A DNA stretch of 64,000 nt from Vitreoscilla filiformis (GTDB taxonomy: Bacteria > Pseudomonadota > Gammaproteobacteria > Burkholderiales > Burkholderiaceae_C): assembly GCF_002222655.1 (NCBI RefSeq), contig NZ_CP022423.1:1674001-1738000 (forward strand), read 5' to 3'. A model generated the notes under the pieces. The model made no database searches and was not told the DNA's origin. It worked only from the letters and a program-made list of their open reading frames with translations. Below, one piece after another: positions 46,220 to 54,473 of the stretch (its first letter is position 1; every line of letters starts with the position of its first letter). The position numbers and the translations under genes were made by a program.

Positions 46220-47320
46220 ATGAACCAACCTGCTGCCAAACCTGCTGCCCGTCCTGCCGGCCGTGGCGGTCGCAACCTGGAGCTGCCCGAACACCTCAAG
46301 TCCTACAAAGGCATTTGGGTGTTTGTGGAGCATGACCGTGGCCAAGTCCACACCGTCAGTTGGGAGCTGATGGGCGAGGCCCGCAAGCTGGCCGACAAGC
46401 TGGGCGTGCAAGTCGCCGGCGTGGTGATGGGTGGCCCGGACGAGAAGCTGGACGACTTCGCGAAAGAAGCCTACGCCTACGGCGCCGACCTCTGTTACAT
46501 CATGCGTGACCCGGTGCTGAAGGGCTACCGCAACGAGCCGTTCACCAAGGGCCTGACCGATCTGGTCAACAAGTACCAGCCGGAAATCATGCTGCTGGGC
46601 GCCACGACGATGGGCCGCGATTTGGCCGGCTCCGTCGCCACCACGCTGGGCACCGGCCTGACGGCGGACTGCACCGAGCTGAACATCGACGGTCGCGCCC
46701 TGGCCGCCACCCGTCCGACCTTCGGCGGCTCGCTGCTCTGCACCATCATGACGCTGGCTTACCGCCCGCAGATGGCCACCATGCGCCCGCGCACCGCGCC
46801 GATGCCGCGCCGCGACGACACCCGCACCGGCACCATCACCGAAATGGCGCTGGGCATGGTGGAAACCGAGATCGTCACCAAGCTGCTGGACTTCATTCCG
46901 GACGCCAACCGCAACACCGTCAACCTCGCTTATGCCGACGTGATCGTGTCGGGCGGCAAGGGGCTGAAGTCGCCGGACAACTTCAAGCTGGTGTGGGATT
47001 TGGCCCGCGTGCTGGGCGCCGAAGTCGGTGCCACGCGCCCGGTGGTGCAGGCAGGCTGGGTCGAGGCCGAGCGCCAGGTCGGCCAAACCGGCAAAACGGT
47101 GCGGCCCAAGCTCTACATCGCTGCCGGCATCTCGGGGGCGATCCAGCACCGCGTGGGCATGGAAGCTTCGGATGTGATCGTGGCCATCAACACCGATGCC
47201 AACGCCCCGATTTTTGACTTCGCCCATTTCGGCATCGTCGGCAACGCCATGCAGGTGCTGCCCGCGCTGACCCAAGCCTTTGCGGCCCGGTTGGGCAAGC
47301 AAATCCGCAAAGTGGCCTGA
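46220..47320 (+). CDS. fixB: Electron transfer flavoprotein alpha subunit FixB
   Basis: 366 residues. ETF-alpha type with a short A/P-rich N-terminal lead. The core starts [29 protein letters not shown]. The FAD-binding C-terminal domain shows [17 protein letters not shown] and [19 protein letters not shown]. It pairs with FixA. The ATG at 46220 was preferred to a GTG nine bases earlier. Confidence 0.93.
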   Translation: MNQPAAKPAARPAGRGGRNLELPEHLKSYKGIWVFVEHDRGQVHTVSWELMGEARKLADKLGVQVAGVVMGGPDEKLDDFAKEAYAYGADLCYIMRDPVLKGYRNEPFTKGLTDLVNKYQPEIMLLGATTMGRDLAGSVATTLGTGLTADCTELNIDGRALAATRPTFGGSLLCTIMTLAYRPQMATMRPRTAPMPRRDDTRTGTITEMALGMVETEIVTKLLDFIPDANRNTVNLAYADVIVSGGKGLKSPDNFKLVWDLARVLGAEVGATRPVVQAGWVEAERQVGQTGKTVRPKLYIAAGISGAIQHRVGMEASDVIVAINTDANAPIFDFAHFGIVGNAMQVLPALTQAFAARLGKQIRKVA

Positions 47321-47353
47321 CCGTTGCCCCACTGACCCACAGGAGAGATTGCG

Positions 47354-48667
47354 ATGTCCCCGAAAAAGGAAAAGTTCGACGCCATCGTCGTCGGTGCGGG
47401 TGCCTCGGGCAACGCGGCGGCTTACACGATGGCCAAGGCGGGTTTGAAGGTGCTGCAAATCGAGCGCGGTGAGTATCCCGGTTCGAAGAACGTGCAGGGC
47501 GCCATCCTGTACAGCGATGCGCTGGAAAAAATCATCCCCGACTTCCGCGAGGATGCGCCGCTGGAGCGCCACATCATCGAGCAGCGCATGTGGGTGATGG
47601 ACGATGAATCCTTCATCGGCACCCACTACCGCAGCGACGACTACAACAAACCACCCTACAACCGCTACACCATCATCCGCGCCCAGTTCGACAAGTGGTT
47701 CAGCTCCAAGGTGCGCGAAGCCGGTGCGCTGCTGATCTGCGAAACCACGGTCGATGAGCTGCTGCTGGACGGCGATCGTGTGGTCGGCGTGCGGTCGGAT
47801 CGCCTGGGCGGTGAGGTGTTCGCCGATGTGGTGGTGCTGGCCGATGGCGTGAACTCGACGCTGGCGCGCAAAGCCGGTTTCCACCCCGAGCTGGAAGCGA
47901 AGAACGTGGCGCTGGCGGTGAAGGAAATCCTGTTCCTGCCGGAAGAAGTGATCCAGGCCCGCTTCAACATCAAGGAAGAAGAGGGCGTGGTCATCGAGCT
48001 GATGGGCAAGGTGACCGAAGGCATGGTGGGCACGGGGTTCCTGTACACCAACAAGGATTCACTCACCATCGGCATCGGCTGCCTGCTGTCCGACTTCAAG
48101 GACAACCCCAAGCGCACCAGCCCCTACGCGCTGCTGGAAAAACTCAAGGCTCACCCCAGCATTGCCCCGCTGATCGAAGGCGGCGAGATGAAGGAATATG
48201 CCGCGCACCTCATCCCCGAAGGCGGCTTCAAGGCCGTGCCCAAGCTGTATGGCAACGGCTGGATGATCGTGGGTGACTCGGGCGGTTTTGTGAACGCCGT
48301 GCATCGCGAAGGCTCGAATCTGGCCATGACCAGCGGTCGTTTGGCGGGTGAAACCGTCATCGCACTGAAGGAAGGTGGCAAGGAGCCGACGGCGGCCAAC
48401 TTGAAGCTCTACAAGGACAAGATGGACGAGTCCTTCGTCATGAAGGATTTGAAGAAGTACCGCGACATGCCGGACGTGCTGCACACCACACCGCAGTTCT
48501 TCACCACCTACCCCGAGCTGCTCAACCGCGCCGCCAAGACCTTCTTCACCGTCGATGGCGTGGACAAGAAGGCCAAGGAGCGCGAAATCCTCGGCAGCTT
48601 CCGCAGCGCCCGCCGCCTCACCGGCTTGGTGAGCGACGCCTTCAAGTTCTGGCGCGCTTTCCGCTAA
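47354..48667 (+). CDS. fixC: FAD-dependent quinone oxidoreductase FixC
   Basis: 437 residues. ETF-quinone oxidoreductase-like flavoprotein. The FAD-binding start is [20 protein letters not shown], a second dinucleotide motif is [18 protein letters not shown], and [19 protein letters not shown] is the FixC version of the C-terminal FAD site. It passes electrons toward FixX and quinone. AGGAGAG ribosome site. Confidence 0.93.
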   Translation: MSPKKEKFDAIVVGAGASGNAAAYTMAKAGLKVLQIERGEYPGSKNVQGAILYSDALEKIIPDFREDAPLERHIIEQRMWVMDDESFIGTHYRSDDYNKPPYNRYTIIRAQFDKWFSSKVREAGALLICETTVDELLLDGDRVVGVRSDRLGGEVFADVVVLADGVNSTLARKAGFHPELEAKNVALAVKEILFLPEEVIQARFNIKEEEGVVIELMGKVTEGMVGTGFLYTNKDSLTIGIGCLLSDFKDNPKRTSPYALLEKLKAHPSIAPLIEGGEMKEYAAHLIPEGGFKAVPKLYGNGWMIVGDSGGFVNAVHREGSNLAMTSGRLAGETVIALKEGGKEPTAANLKLYKDKMDESFVMKDLKKYRDMPDVLHTTPQFFTTYPELLNRAAKTFFTVDGVDKKAKEREILGSFRSARRLTGLVSDAFKFWRAFR

Positions 48668-48708
48668 AAGCCCGCCCGCCTACCCCTTTTCATGACAGGA
48701 GAAGCGCC

Positions 48709-49008
48709 ATGAGCCTCGCTGCCGTCAACGTCGAAAACAAGCTGTTCCAGAACCGCTACAAGGTGGATCATGGCCGGCCGCACATCAAGATCAAGGCGCC
48801 GGAAGTCTGTGCCAACGATTGCAAAAGCCAAGCCTGCACCTTCATCTGCCCTGCCGCTTGTTACAAGGCCGAAGGCAACCGCACGGTGACCCTCATCACC
48901 GATGGCTGCCTGGAGTGCGGTTCCTGCCGCGTGGTGTGTACCGAGCATGCCAACGTGGCTTGGGAATACCCGCGTGGCGGGCACGGCATCCTCTTCAAGT
49001 TCGGTTGA
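48709..49008 (+). CDS. fixX: Ferredoxin-like protein FixX
   Basis: 99 residues. Ferredoxin-like partner of FixC with the cysteine pattern ANDCKSQACTFICPAACY and a second motif GCLECGSCRVVC. It starts MSLAAVNVENKLFQNRYK behind an AGGAG site. It closes the fixABCX set. Confidence 0.93.
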   Translation: MSLAAVNVENKLFQNRYKVDHGRPHIKIKAPEVCANDCKSQACTFICPAACYKAEGNRTVTLITDGCLECGSCRVVCTEHANVAWEYPRGGHGILFKFG

Positions 49009-49019
49009 GAGGCGCTGCC

Positions 49020-49475
49020 ATGAACAACGTTGAACGCTTCCTTGCCCACGCCATCACGCTGGAGCGGGAGGCGGCGCGGCGCTACGAAGAGCTGTCGGCA
49101 GCGATGGGCACGGCGGGCAATCCGGTGGTGAAAGAATTTTTCGCCCGGATGGCCTACTTCTCGCGCAAACACCTGGCCGAAGCCACGGCCCGGGCGGGTT
49201 TCCGCGACGTGCCCCAGCTCGGTGCCGACGACTACGAGTGGCCCGACGGCGTCTCGCCCGAAGTGGCGGATTGGGTCGGCGTGGATGGCTTCCTCGACAC
49301 CCGCGCCGCCCTGCAACTGGCGCTGGAGAGCGAGCGCCGGGGCCACGCTTACTACGCCGCCATCGCCACCAGCACCGACGACGCCGAGCTGCGCGCCCTG
49401 GCCACCGAGTTTGCCGAGGAAGAAGCCGAGCACATGGCCGAGCTGGAAAAGCTCATCGCCACCTGCGCGGCCTGA
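49020..49475 (+). CDS. Ferritin-like (rubrerythrin-type) di-iron protein of the nif region
   Basis: 151 residues, four-helix ferritin-like fold. Metal-ligand patterns: TLEREAARRYEEL, then SRKHLAE, ALESERRGHAYYAA and EEEAEHMAELEKLI. It begins 11 bp after fixX and is probably co-transcribed. It may scavenge peroxide or iron to protect nitrogenase electron carriers. The exact role is inferred from fold and context. Confidence 0.8.
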   Translation: MNNVERFLAHAITLEREAARRYEELSAAMGTAGNPVVKEFFARMAYFSRKHLAEATARAGFRDVPQLGADDYEWPDGVSPEVADWVGVDGFLDTRAALQLALESERRGHAYYAAIATSTDDAELRALATEFAEEEAEHMAELEKLIATCAA

Positions 49476-49494
49476 TCGTTACAGGAGTTTTGCC

Positions 49495-49818
49495 ATGCCC
49501 CATCCCGCTCGCCATGTGTTCGTGTGCAGCCAGCAGCGCCCGCCGGGTCATCCGCGTGGCAGTTGTGCCGCCAAAGGCGCGTCGCCCTTGCTGCAAGCCC
49601 TTTGGGGTGAGCTGCAAAAGCGCCAAGCCTATGACCAAGTTGCCATCACCTACTCGGGCTGCCTGGGCCCGTGCGAAGGCGGCCCCAACGTGCTGGTCTA
49701 CCCCGAAGGCGTCCTTTACCAAGGCGTGACCCCCGCCGATGTGCCCGATATTTTCGAGCAGCACCTGCTGGGAGGAATCCCTGTCGAGCGCTTGGTGGCG
49801 CCGCCAGCGGTCTGGTGA
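49495..49818 (+). CDS. Thioredoxin-like 2Fe-2S ferredoxin
   Basis: 107 residues. It starts ARHVFVCSQQRPPGH and has cysteines in PRGSCAAKG and TYSGCLGPCEGGPN, the pattern of thioredoxin-fold 2Fe-2S ferredoxins (Shethna protein I type). Such proteins are commonly linked to nitrogen fixation. The AGGAG ribosome site lies 19 bp after the ferritin-like gene. Last gene before a terminator. Confidence 0.85.
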   Translation: MPHPARHVFVCSQQRPPGHPRGSCAAKGASPLLQALWGELQKRQAYDQVAITYSGCLGPCEGGPNVLVYPEGVLYQGVTPADVPDIFEQHLLGGIPVERLVAPPAVW

Positions 49819-49840
49819 ATCCCGCTTTTTCGCTGACTGA

Positions 49841-49866
49841 ACGGCCCTCCGCGTGAGGGCCGTTTT
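49841..49866 (+). terminator. Rho-independent terminator after the fix operon
   Basis: ACGGCCCTC-CGCGT-GAGGGCCGT hairpin followed by TTT. Confidence 0.8.
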
Positions 49867-49906
49867 GCGTGCTTGTGTGACTTCCTGCGCCCTCACCGGG
49901 CTTTTT

Positions 49907-49920
49907 TTGATGTACATCAG
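49907..49920 (+). promoter_or_regulatory. Fnr/Anr/FixK-type box upstream of nifA
   Basis: TTGAT-GTAC-ATCAG, one mismatch from TTGATNNNNATCAA, with a 12-bp perfect palindrome TGATGTACATCA. It lies 157 bp upstream of the nifA start. It suggests that nifA transcription responds to low oxygen. Confidence 0.6.
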
Positions 49921-50076
49921 ATTGACGGCTTTTCCCTCCTCATTCGAACGGATGAGCGGCCCCAGGGGCTTGGTTTTTGCAGAGGTCGCCTCAGCCGGGG
50001 GGTTCCCACGGTCGGGTCTGCGCCGTCTTGGGGCGGTGGTTTCATTCGCAGGCCCGTGGTTTCCAGGAGGTACCGC

Positions 50077-51828
50077 ATGATTCACCCGATCCACCAAGAG
50101 CGTTCCCATCTGGAACTCAGCACCATTTACGAGGTTTGCCGCATCCTGGGGGACTCGCTGGACATCAGCCGAACCTTTCGCGCTGCCCTGAACGTGCTGG
50201 CCGCACAACTGGGGTTGACCCGCGCCATGATCGTTTTTGGTGATGAAGAAGGCACCTTGAAAGTGCATAGCGCCGTGGGCTTGAGCCGCGACCAAGAACA
50301 GCGCGGGCGTTGGCACAGCGGCGAAGGGGTGATCGGGCGGGTGCATTTGTCGGGGCTGCCGGTGGTGGTGCCCAACGTGTCGGGCAGCGATGAGTTCATC
50401 GACCGTACCGGCGCCTTTGGCCCGCAAGAAGGCAAACGCTTGGCGTTCTTGGTGTTCCCTTTGAAGGCCGATCAGCAAACGCTGGGCGTGTTGGCGGCCC
50501 AACGTGAGGTCGAAGGGGTGGCGCGGCTGTCGGACGATCAGCGCATCCTCACCATGGTGGCCACGCTGCTGGCGCAATCGTTCGCCCTGCACCGGGCGGT
50601 GAGCGAGGAACACCAGCGCCTGCAACTCGAAACCACGCGGCTGCAAAAAGCACTGACACGCGAGAACATCACCCGGCGTTATTCGATTGACAACGTCGTT
50701 GGCCAATCGCGGCGGATGCAGCAGGTGTTTGCCGAGGTTCACCAAGCGGCGCCGTCGCGTTCCACGGTGTTGCTGCGCGGCGAGTCGGGCACTGGCAAGG
50801 AGGAGGTTGCCCGGGCGATCCACTACCTGAGCCCGCGCAAGGATGGGCCGTTCATCAAGGTGAACTGCGCGGCGTTGACCGAATCGCTGCTCGAATCCGA
50901 GCTGTTCGGCCACGAAAAAGGCGCGTTCACGGGCGCAGTTGGGGATCGCAAAGGCCGCTTTGAGCTGGCCAACGGCGGCACGCTGTTCCTCGACGAAGTG
51001 GGGGACATTTCGCCCGCCTTCCAAGCCAAACTGCTGCGCGTGTTGCAAGAACGGGAGTTCGAGCGCGTGGGCGGGACGCGCCCGGTCAAGGTCGATGTGC
51101 GGCTGATTTGTGCCACCAACCGCGATCTGGAGCGCATGGTGCAGCGCGGTGAGTACCGCGCCGATTTGTATTACCGCATCAACGTGGTGAGCATTTTCTT
51201 GCCGCCGCTGCGCGAGCGCCGGGACGACATTCCGCTGCTCGTGGCCCACTTCATCGACCGTTTCAACAAAGAAAACCGCCGCGAGTTGAAGGTCACGCCC
51301 GAAGCCATGCAGGTGCTGGCCAACTGCTATTGGCCGGGCAACGTGCGCGAGCTGCAAAACTGCATCGAGCGTACGGCGACGATGGTGCAAAGCAGCGTCA
51401 TCCGCGATTTGGCTTTCCCTTGTCGCAGCAACCGTTGTTTAACGCAGACCTTGCACCACATCGACAAAGAAGATGCAGTCGCCCCCGCCAATGCCACCTC
51501 GGTGATTCACTTCGCAGGCCGCGTGAACCCAGCGCCGACGCCCGTACCTGCACCCGCGCCACCGCCAGCAGCGCCGATGTGGGGTGAAGAGGAGGAGGAC
51601 GATGACGACGTGGTGCGCATCGGCCCGACCGAGCGTTTGGGCGATGCCTCGGTGCTGCCCGCTCGCCAGTTTGGCAACGAACCCCCCAGCGGCGAACGTG
51701 AGCGCCTGATCTGGGCCATGGAGCAGTGCGGGTGGGTGCAAGCCAAAGCGGCGCGGCTGCTCAAGGTGACGCCGCGCCAACTGGGTTATGCGCTCCAGAA
51801 GCACCGCATTGAGGTGCGCAAGCTGTAG
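50077..51828 (+). CDS. nifA: Nitrogen-fixation activator NifA (oxygen-responsive type)
   Basis: 583 residues, a sigma-54 activator. The start follows CCAGGAGGT; the open frame upstream is not conserved-looking. N-terminal GAF domain (about 1-180). AAA+ domain with Walker A G-E-S-G-T-G-K-E at 235-242 and the sigma-54 contact loop G-A-F-T-G-A at 282-287. The four cysteines at 417, 429, 449 and 454 give C-X11-C-X19-C-X4-C, the motif of NifA proteins inactivated by oxygen without NifL. No nifL is adjacent. A P/A/E/D-rich linker leads to the C-terminal helix-turn-helix (QAKAARLLKVTPRQLGYAL). It should act at the TGT-N10-ACA sites in this window. Confidence 0.95.
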   Translation: MIHPIHQERSHLELSTIYEVCRILGDSLDISRTFRAALNVLAAQLGLTRAMIVFGDEEGTLKVHSAVGLSRDQEQRGRWHSGEGVIGRVHLSGLPVVVPNVSGSDEFIDRTGAFGPQEGKRLAFLVFPLKADQQTLGVLAAQREVEGVARLSDDQRILTMVATLLAQSFALHRAVSEEHQRLQLETTRLQKALTRENITRRYSIDNVVGQSRRMQQVFAEVHQAAPSRSTVLLRGESGTGKEEVARAIHYLSPRKDGPFIKVNCAALTESLLESELFGHEKGAFTGAVGDRKGRFELANGGTLFLDEVGDISPAFQAKLLRVLQEREFERVGGTRPVKVDVRLICATNRDLERMVQRGEYRADLYYRINVVSIFLPPLRERRDDIPLLVAHFIDRFNKENRRELKVTPEAMQVLANCYWPGNVRELQNCIERTATMVQSSVIRDLAFPCRSNRCLTQTLHHIDKEDAVAPANATSVIHFAGRVNPAPTPVPAPAPPPAAPMWGEEEEDDDDVVRIGPTERLGDASVLPARQFGNEPPSGERERLIWAMEQCGWVQAKAARLLKVTPRQLGYALQKHRIEVRKL

Positions 51829-51849
51829 CGGGTGTCGGGCGGGGCGGGT

Positions 51850-53268
51850 TCAGCGGTGCAGCACCTGGGCCAAGAAACCCAGGGCGCGATCCATGCCCAG
51901 GCCGACCACCGCGCCACCCAATGCGGCGGGGATGAGCAGCAAGTCGGCGCGCCAATCCAGCAGGCCGTGGCGCCAGCGATACCAGTAAGCCAGCGGCCAA
52001 GCGGCGTATTGGCTGGCGGCAACCCCCATCACGGCACCGGGCACGCCCCCCCAGTGGAAACCGGCCCACAGCCCCAGGAACAGTGCTGCAACGCGGCAGG
52101 ATTGGGCCAGCATCGTGTACTTGGGTTGGCCGGAGGACATGTAGCACTCCTCCACCACCTGGTTGCGTCCACCAATGAAACCCAGCGCCAAGATCGCCAG
52201 CAGCGGCCCAACGCCGGTGTAACGGGCGTCGTACAGCAGATTCACCAGCGATTGGGCGCACAGCGCCAAGGCCACCATGCTGCTGACCAAGGCCAAATCG
52301 AACAGGCGTTGCATGCGCAGAAACACCCGGGGCAAGTCGTGCGGGCGTTCGCGCACGGTTTCACTCAAGGCAGGAAAAATCACCTTGCCGCCCAAGGTCT
52401 GCAACAGGCTCCAAGGCAAGGTGGCCAAGGTGTAGGCGATGGCGTACAGGCCAAACGTGGTGGCATCAACCAAACCGCCCAAAATCATGCGGTCCGCGTG
52501 CATACCGAAGAAACCCAGGGCGGTGGCCGGCAAAATCCAGCGGGCATGGCCGAGCAGCTCCCGCCGGGCGGCGGGCTCCATCATCCAACGCTCGGGCGGG
52601 CCAGAGAGCCAACGGCGTTGCAAGATCATCGCCAAGCTCATGGCCGTCAGGGTGCCGGCCAGCAGCGTCCAGTGCGAGCGGGTCAAGTAGGCCATCGGAA
52701 TCATCACCGACACCGAGGCCACTTGCGTGACGATGGACATCTTGGTCAGCGTGGCCTGTTGCATGTGGCGGTGCGCCACATGCACCCGCATCGACTCCAA
52801 CCCCACCAGCACCATGAAGATCGACATCACCGCCAACATGGGCGGCAAGTGGGCGTCGCTGTAAAGGTTGTCCCCGTTCAACCAGCCCTGGGCTTGGGCC
52901 AGCGCCAAGCCACCGCCCAGCAGCAGCATCAACACCGCCAGCACCAAGCCCCGGATCATTTGGATCGTCCAGGCGGTGTTCATGAAGTCGGGTTCATCGC
53001 CACGGGGGCTTTGCACCACGGTGCGGCTCACGCCCATGTCGCTGAACAAGCCCAGCGCGACGATGAGCGTCCACATCAGCGCCACCAGGCCATAAGCCTC
53101 TGGGGTGAGCAGCCGCGCCAGCACCACGTTGCTGACGAGGCGCGTGCCCAACGAGGCCACTTGTTCAATCACCAACCACATGGCCACCCCGCGCATGCGG
53201 TCACTCAGTCGGGCGCGGGGGGGGGCGGTGGTGTTGGAGGTGTCGGTCACGGGTTCAGGTGCATTCAC
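51850..53268 (-). CDS. Polysaccharide flippase (Wzx/PST type)
   Basis: About 472 residues with 12-14 membrane segments; lipopolysaccharide or exopolysaccharide repeat-unit flippase. Family pattern: ASLGTRLVSNVVLARLLTPEAYGL near the N-terminus. The GTG start at 53268 overlaps the upstream gene's TGA (GTGA), which indicates coupling; a GTG at 53295 would add nine residues. It forms a two-gene minus-strand unit with the RgpF-like gene, placed between nifA and nifB. Confidence 0.8.
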   Translation of the reverse strand: MNAPEPVTDTSNTTAPPRARLSDRMRGVAMWLVIEQVASLGTRLVSNVVLARLLTPEAYGLVALMWTLIVALGLFSDMGVSRTVVQSPRGDEPDFMNTAWTIQMIRGLVLAVLMLLLGGGLALAQAQGWLNGDNLYSDAHLPPMLAVMSIFMVLVGLESMRVHVAHRHMQQATLTKMSIVTQVASVSVMIPMAYLTRSHWTLLAGTLTAMSLAMILQRRWLSGPPERWMMEPAARRELLGHARWILPATALGFFGMHADRMILGGLVDATTFGLYAIAYTLATLPWSLLQTLGGKVIFPALSETVRERPHDLPRVFLRMQRLFDLALVSSMVALALCAQSLVNLLYDARYTGVGPLLAILALGFIGGRNQVVEECYMSSGQPKYTMLAQSCRVAALFLGLWAGFHWGGVPGAVMGVAASQYAAWPLAYWYRWRHGLLDWRADLLLIPAALGGAVVGLGMDRALGFLAQVLHR

Positions 53269-54203
53269 GGGGTGGTCTGAAGAAAAGCCCCGCACCCTTC
53301 GAACAATTCAAAGTCACGCACGGGATGACCCCAGCGGCGCAGCATGGCCAACGCATCCGAGGTCGTGAAGAAGTCAGAGAATTTTCCCAGGATGCTGCGT
53401 TTCAGGAAGGGAAAACCGTCTTCTACCAATTCGTAAGGGTAGGCCATGGTCAGATCCATGTCGTCGCGCAGGGGGCTCCACAGGGTGCCCACCGAACCTT
53501 GCTGCGAAAGATGGCGAGCCAGGCGAGTTTCCTGCACAAAAGCCACCGCGCTGTGCTGGTTCAAGCAGTGAGAGCCCGGCACCACTTGGCTGAGTGCTTG
53601 CATCAACGAGGCATCCAGGGTGCGCAAAAACAAGGCATAACTTTGGATGTGCGGCTCGATGATGAAACAGGACGCGAACCCCGTCACGCGCCAAGGCGTG
53701 TGGCGCACCAGCTCATAGACCGAGTGAAAGGGGCCGAGCAGGCTGTCGTTGAGCCACAGCACGTCGCAGCCGGGCGAACGGCCCAGCAAGTGCTGCAACG
53801 CAGGGCGCAGACCAGACAAATCAAAGCCGTGCGGTTCTTTCCACAGCAGAGCGCTGGCGCCATGTTGGCGCCATTGCGCCACCACAGCCGTGCTGGGGCG
53901 TTCGGCGCAGGCCAGCACCACCAAGACGGGCCAGCCATCTTGGCGCAACTGCTGCACGGTGAAGCGGTGTTGGTCAAAGGCGGCGCCGCTGAGGCTGTAG
54001 ACGAAGTAAACCGCCCAGCGTGGGTGGGCCTGGGCTGGAATCAACACGTCCGAGCGGGGGGGCGGGCGCATGGATTCAATCTGGCGCTTGAGGCGTCGCA
54101 GGCGCAGGTGAAAGCTGGGGCGATGCACCGGGAGCGGCTGGTTGCGGCGCCACCTCAGCTCATGGGCATGAGGCGGGGGGGGAGGGTGAACAGGGCTGCT
54201 CAT
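53265..54203 (-). CDS. RgpF-like (rhamnan synthesis F) glycan protein
   Basis: 312 residues from ATG 54203. A Pro/His-rich start is followed by a glycosyltransferase-like fold with WAVYFVYSLSG, LVVLACAERPS, DVLWLNDSLLGPFH and FPFLKRSIL, which resemble the rhamnan synthesis F family. Probably cytoplasmic or membrane-peripheral and involved in building the glycan moved by the adjacent flippase. No clear ribosome site was seen; a TTG at 54245 is an alternative start. Confidence 0.65.
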   Translation of the reverse strand: MSSPVHPPPPPHAHELRWRRNQPLPVHRPSFHLRLRRLKRQIESMRPPPRSDVLIPAQAHPRWAVYFVYSLSGAAFDQHRFTVQQLRQDGWPVLVVLACAERPSTAVVAQWRQHGASALLWKEPHGFDLSGLRPALQHLLGRSPGCDVLWLNDSLLGPFHSVYELVRHTPWRVTGFASCFIIEPHIQSYALFLRTLDASLMQALSQVVPGSHCLNQHSAVAFVQETRLARHLSQQGSVGTLWSPLRDDMDLTMAYPYELVEDGFPFLKRSILGKFSDFFTTSDALAMLRRWGHPVRDFELFEGCGAFLQTTP

Positions 54204-54343
54204 GGCGCTTTGGCGAGGGAGTAACCCCTTGATTAAAGGATGCAACGTCCTCGGATTTTGATATATAGCAAACTGATTTTGCGAGCACCTGATGTTTTCG
54301 TTGCATCACATCCACACGCCATGGGCGGGGTTTGTGTCGCATT

Positions 54344-54359
54344 TGTCGTGACCGGCACA
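54344..54359 (+). promoter_or_regulatory. NifA upstream activator site of nifB
   Basis: TGT-CGTGACCGGC-ACA, an exact TGT-N10-ACA, 63 bp upstream of the -24 element. Confidence 0.8.
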
Positions 54360-54392
54360 GCCGTGCTTCGGGATATTGAAGCGTCAATGGGC

Positions 54393-54405
54393 TAAAGCCT
54401 TGATT
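54393..54405 (-). promoter_or_regulatory. IHF site of the nifB promoter
   Basis: TAAAGCCTTGATT; its reverse complement is an exact WATCAANNNNTTR. It lies between the NifA site and the promoter. Confidence 0.68.
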
Positions 54406-54422
54406 TAGAACAACAATCCTCC

Positions 54423-54438
54423 TGGCACGGCTTTCGCA
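54423..54438 (+). promoter_or_regulatory. Sigma-54 promoter of the nifB operon
   Basis: TGGCAC-GGCTT-TCGCA, one mismatch in the -12 box; 36 bp upstream of the nifB start. Confidence 0.8.
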
Positions 54439-54473
54439 AAGGGGAAGACATCTGCCACCACGCGAGGTGTCCC

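Noticed and set aside
45239..47884. 881-codon minus-strand open frame opposite fixA-fixC
   Set aside because: Antisense shadow of three well-conserved fix genes; His/Gly/Gln-rich without motifs.
49922..49951. Sigma-70 promoter TTGACG upstream of nifA
   Set aside because: A -35-like TTGACG is present but no convincing -10 at 16-18 bp.
49819..50076. nifL or a longer nifA N-terminus
   Set aside because: The open frame upstream of 50077 gives an Arg/Gly-rich sequence without similarity; the CCAGGAGGT site fixes the start.
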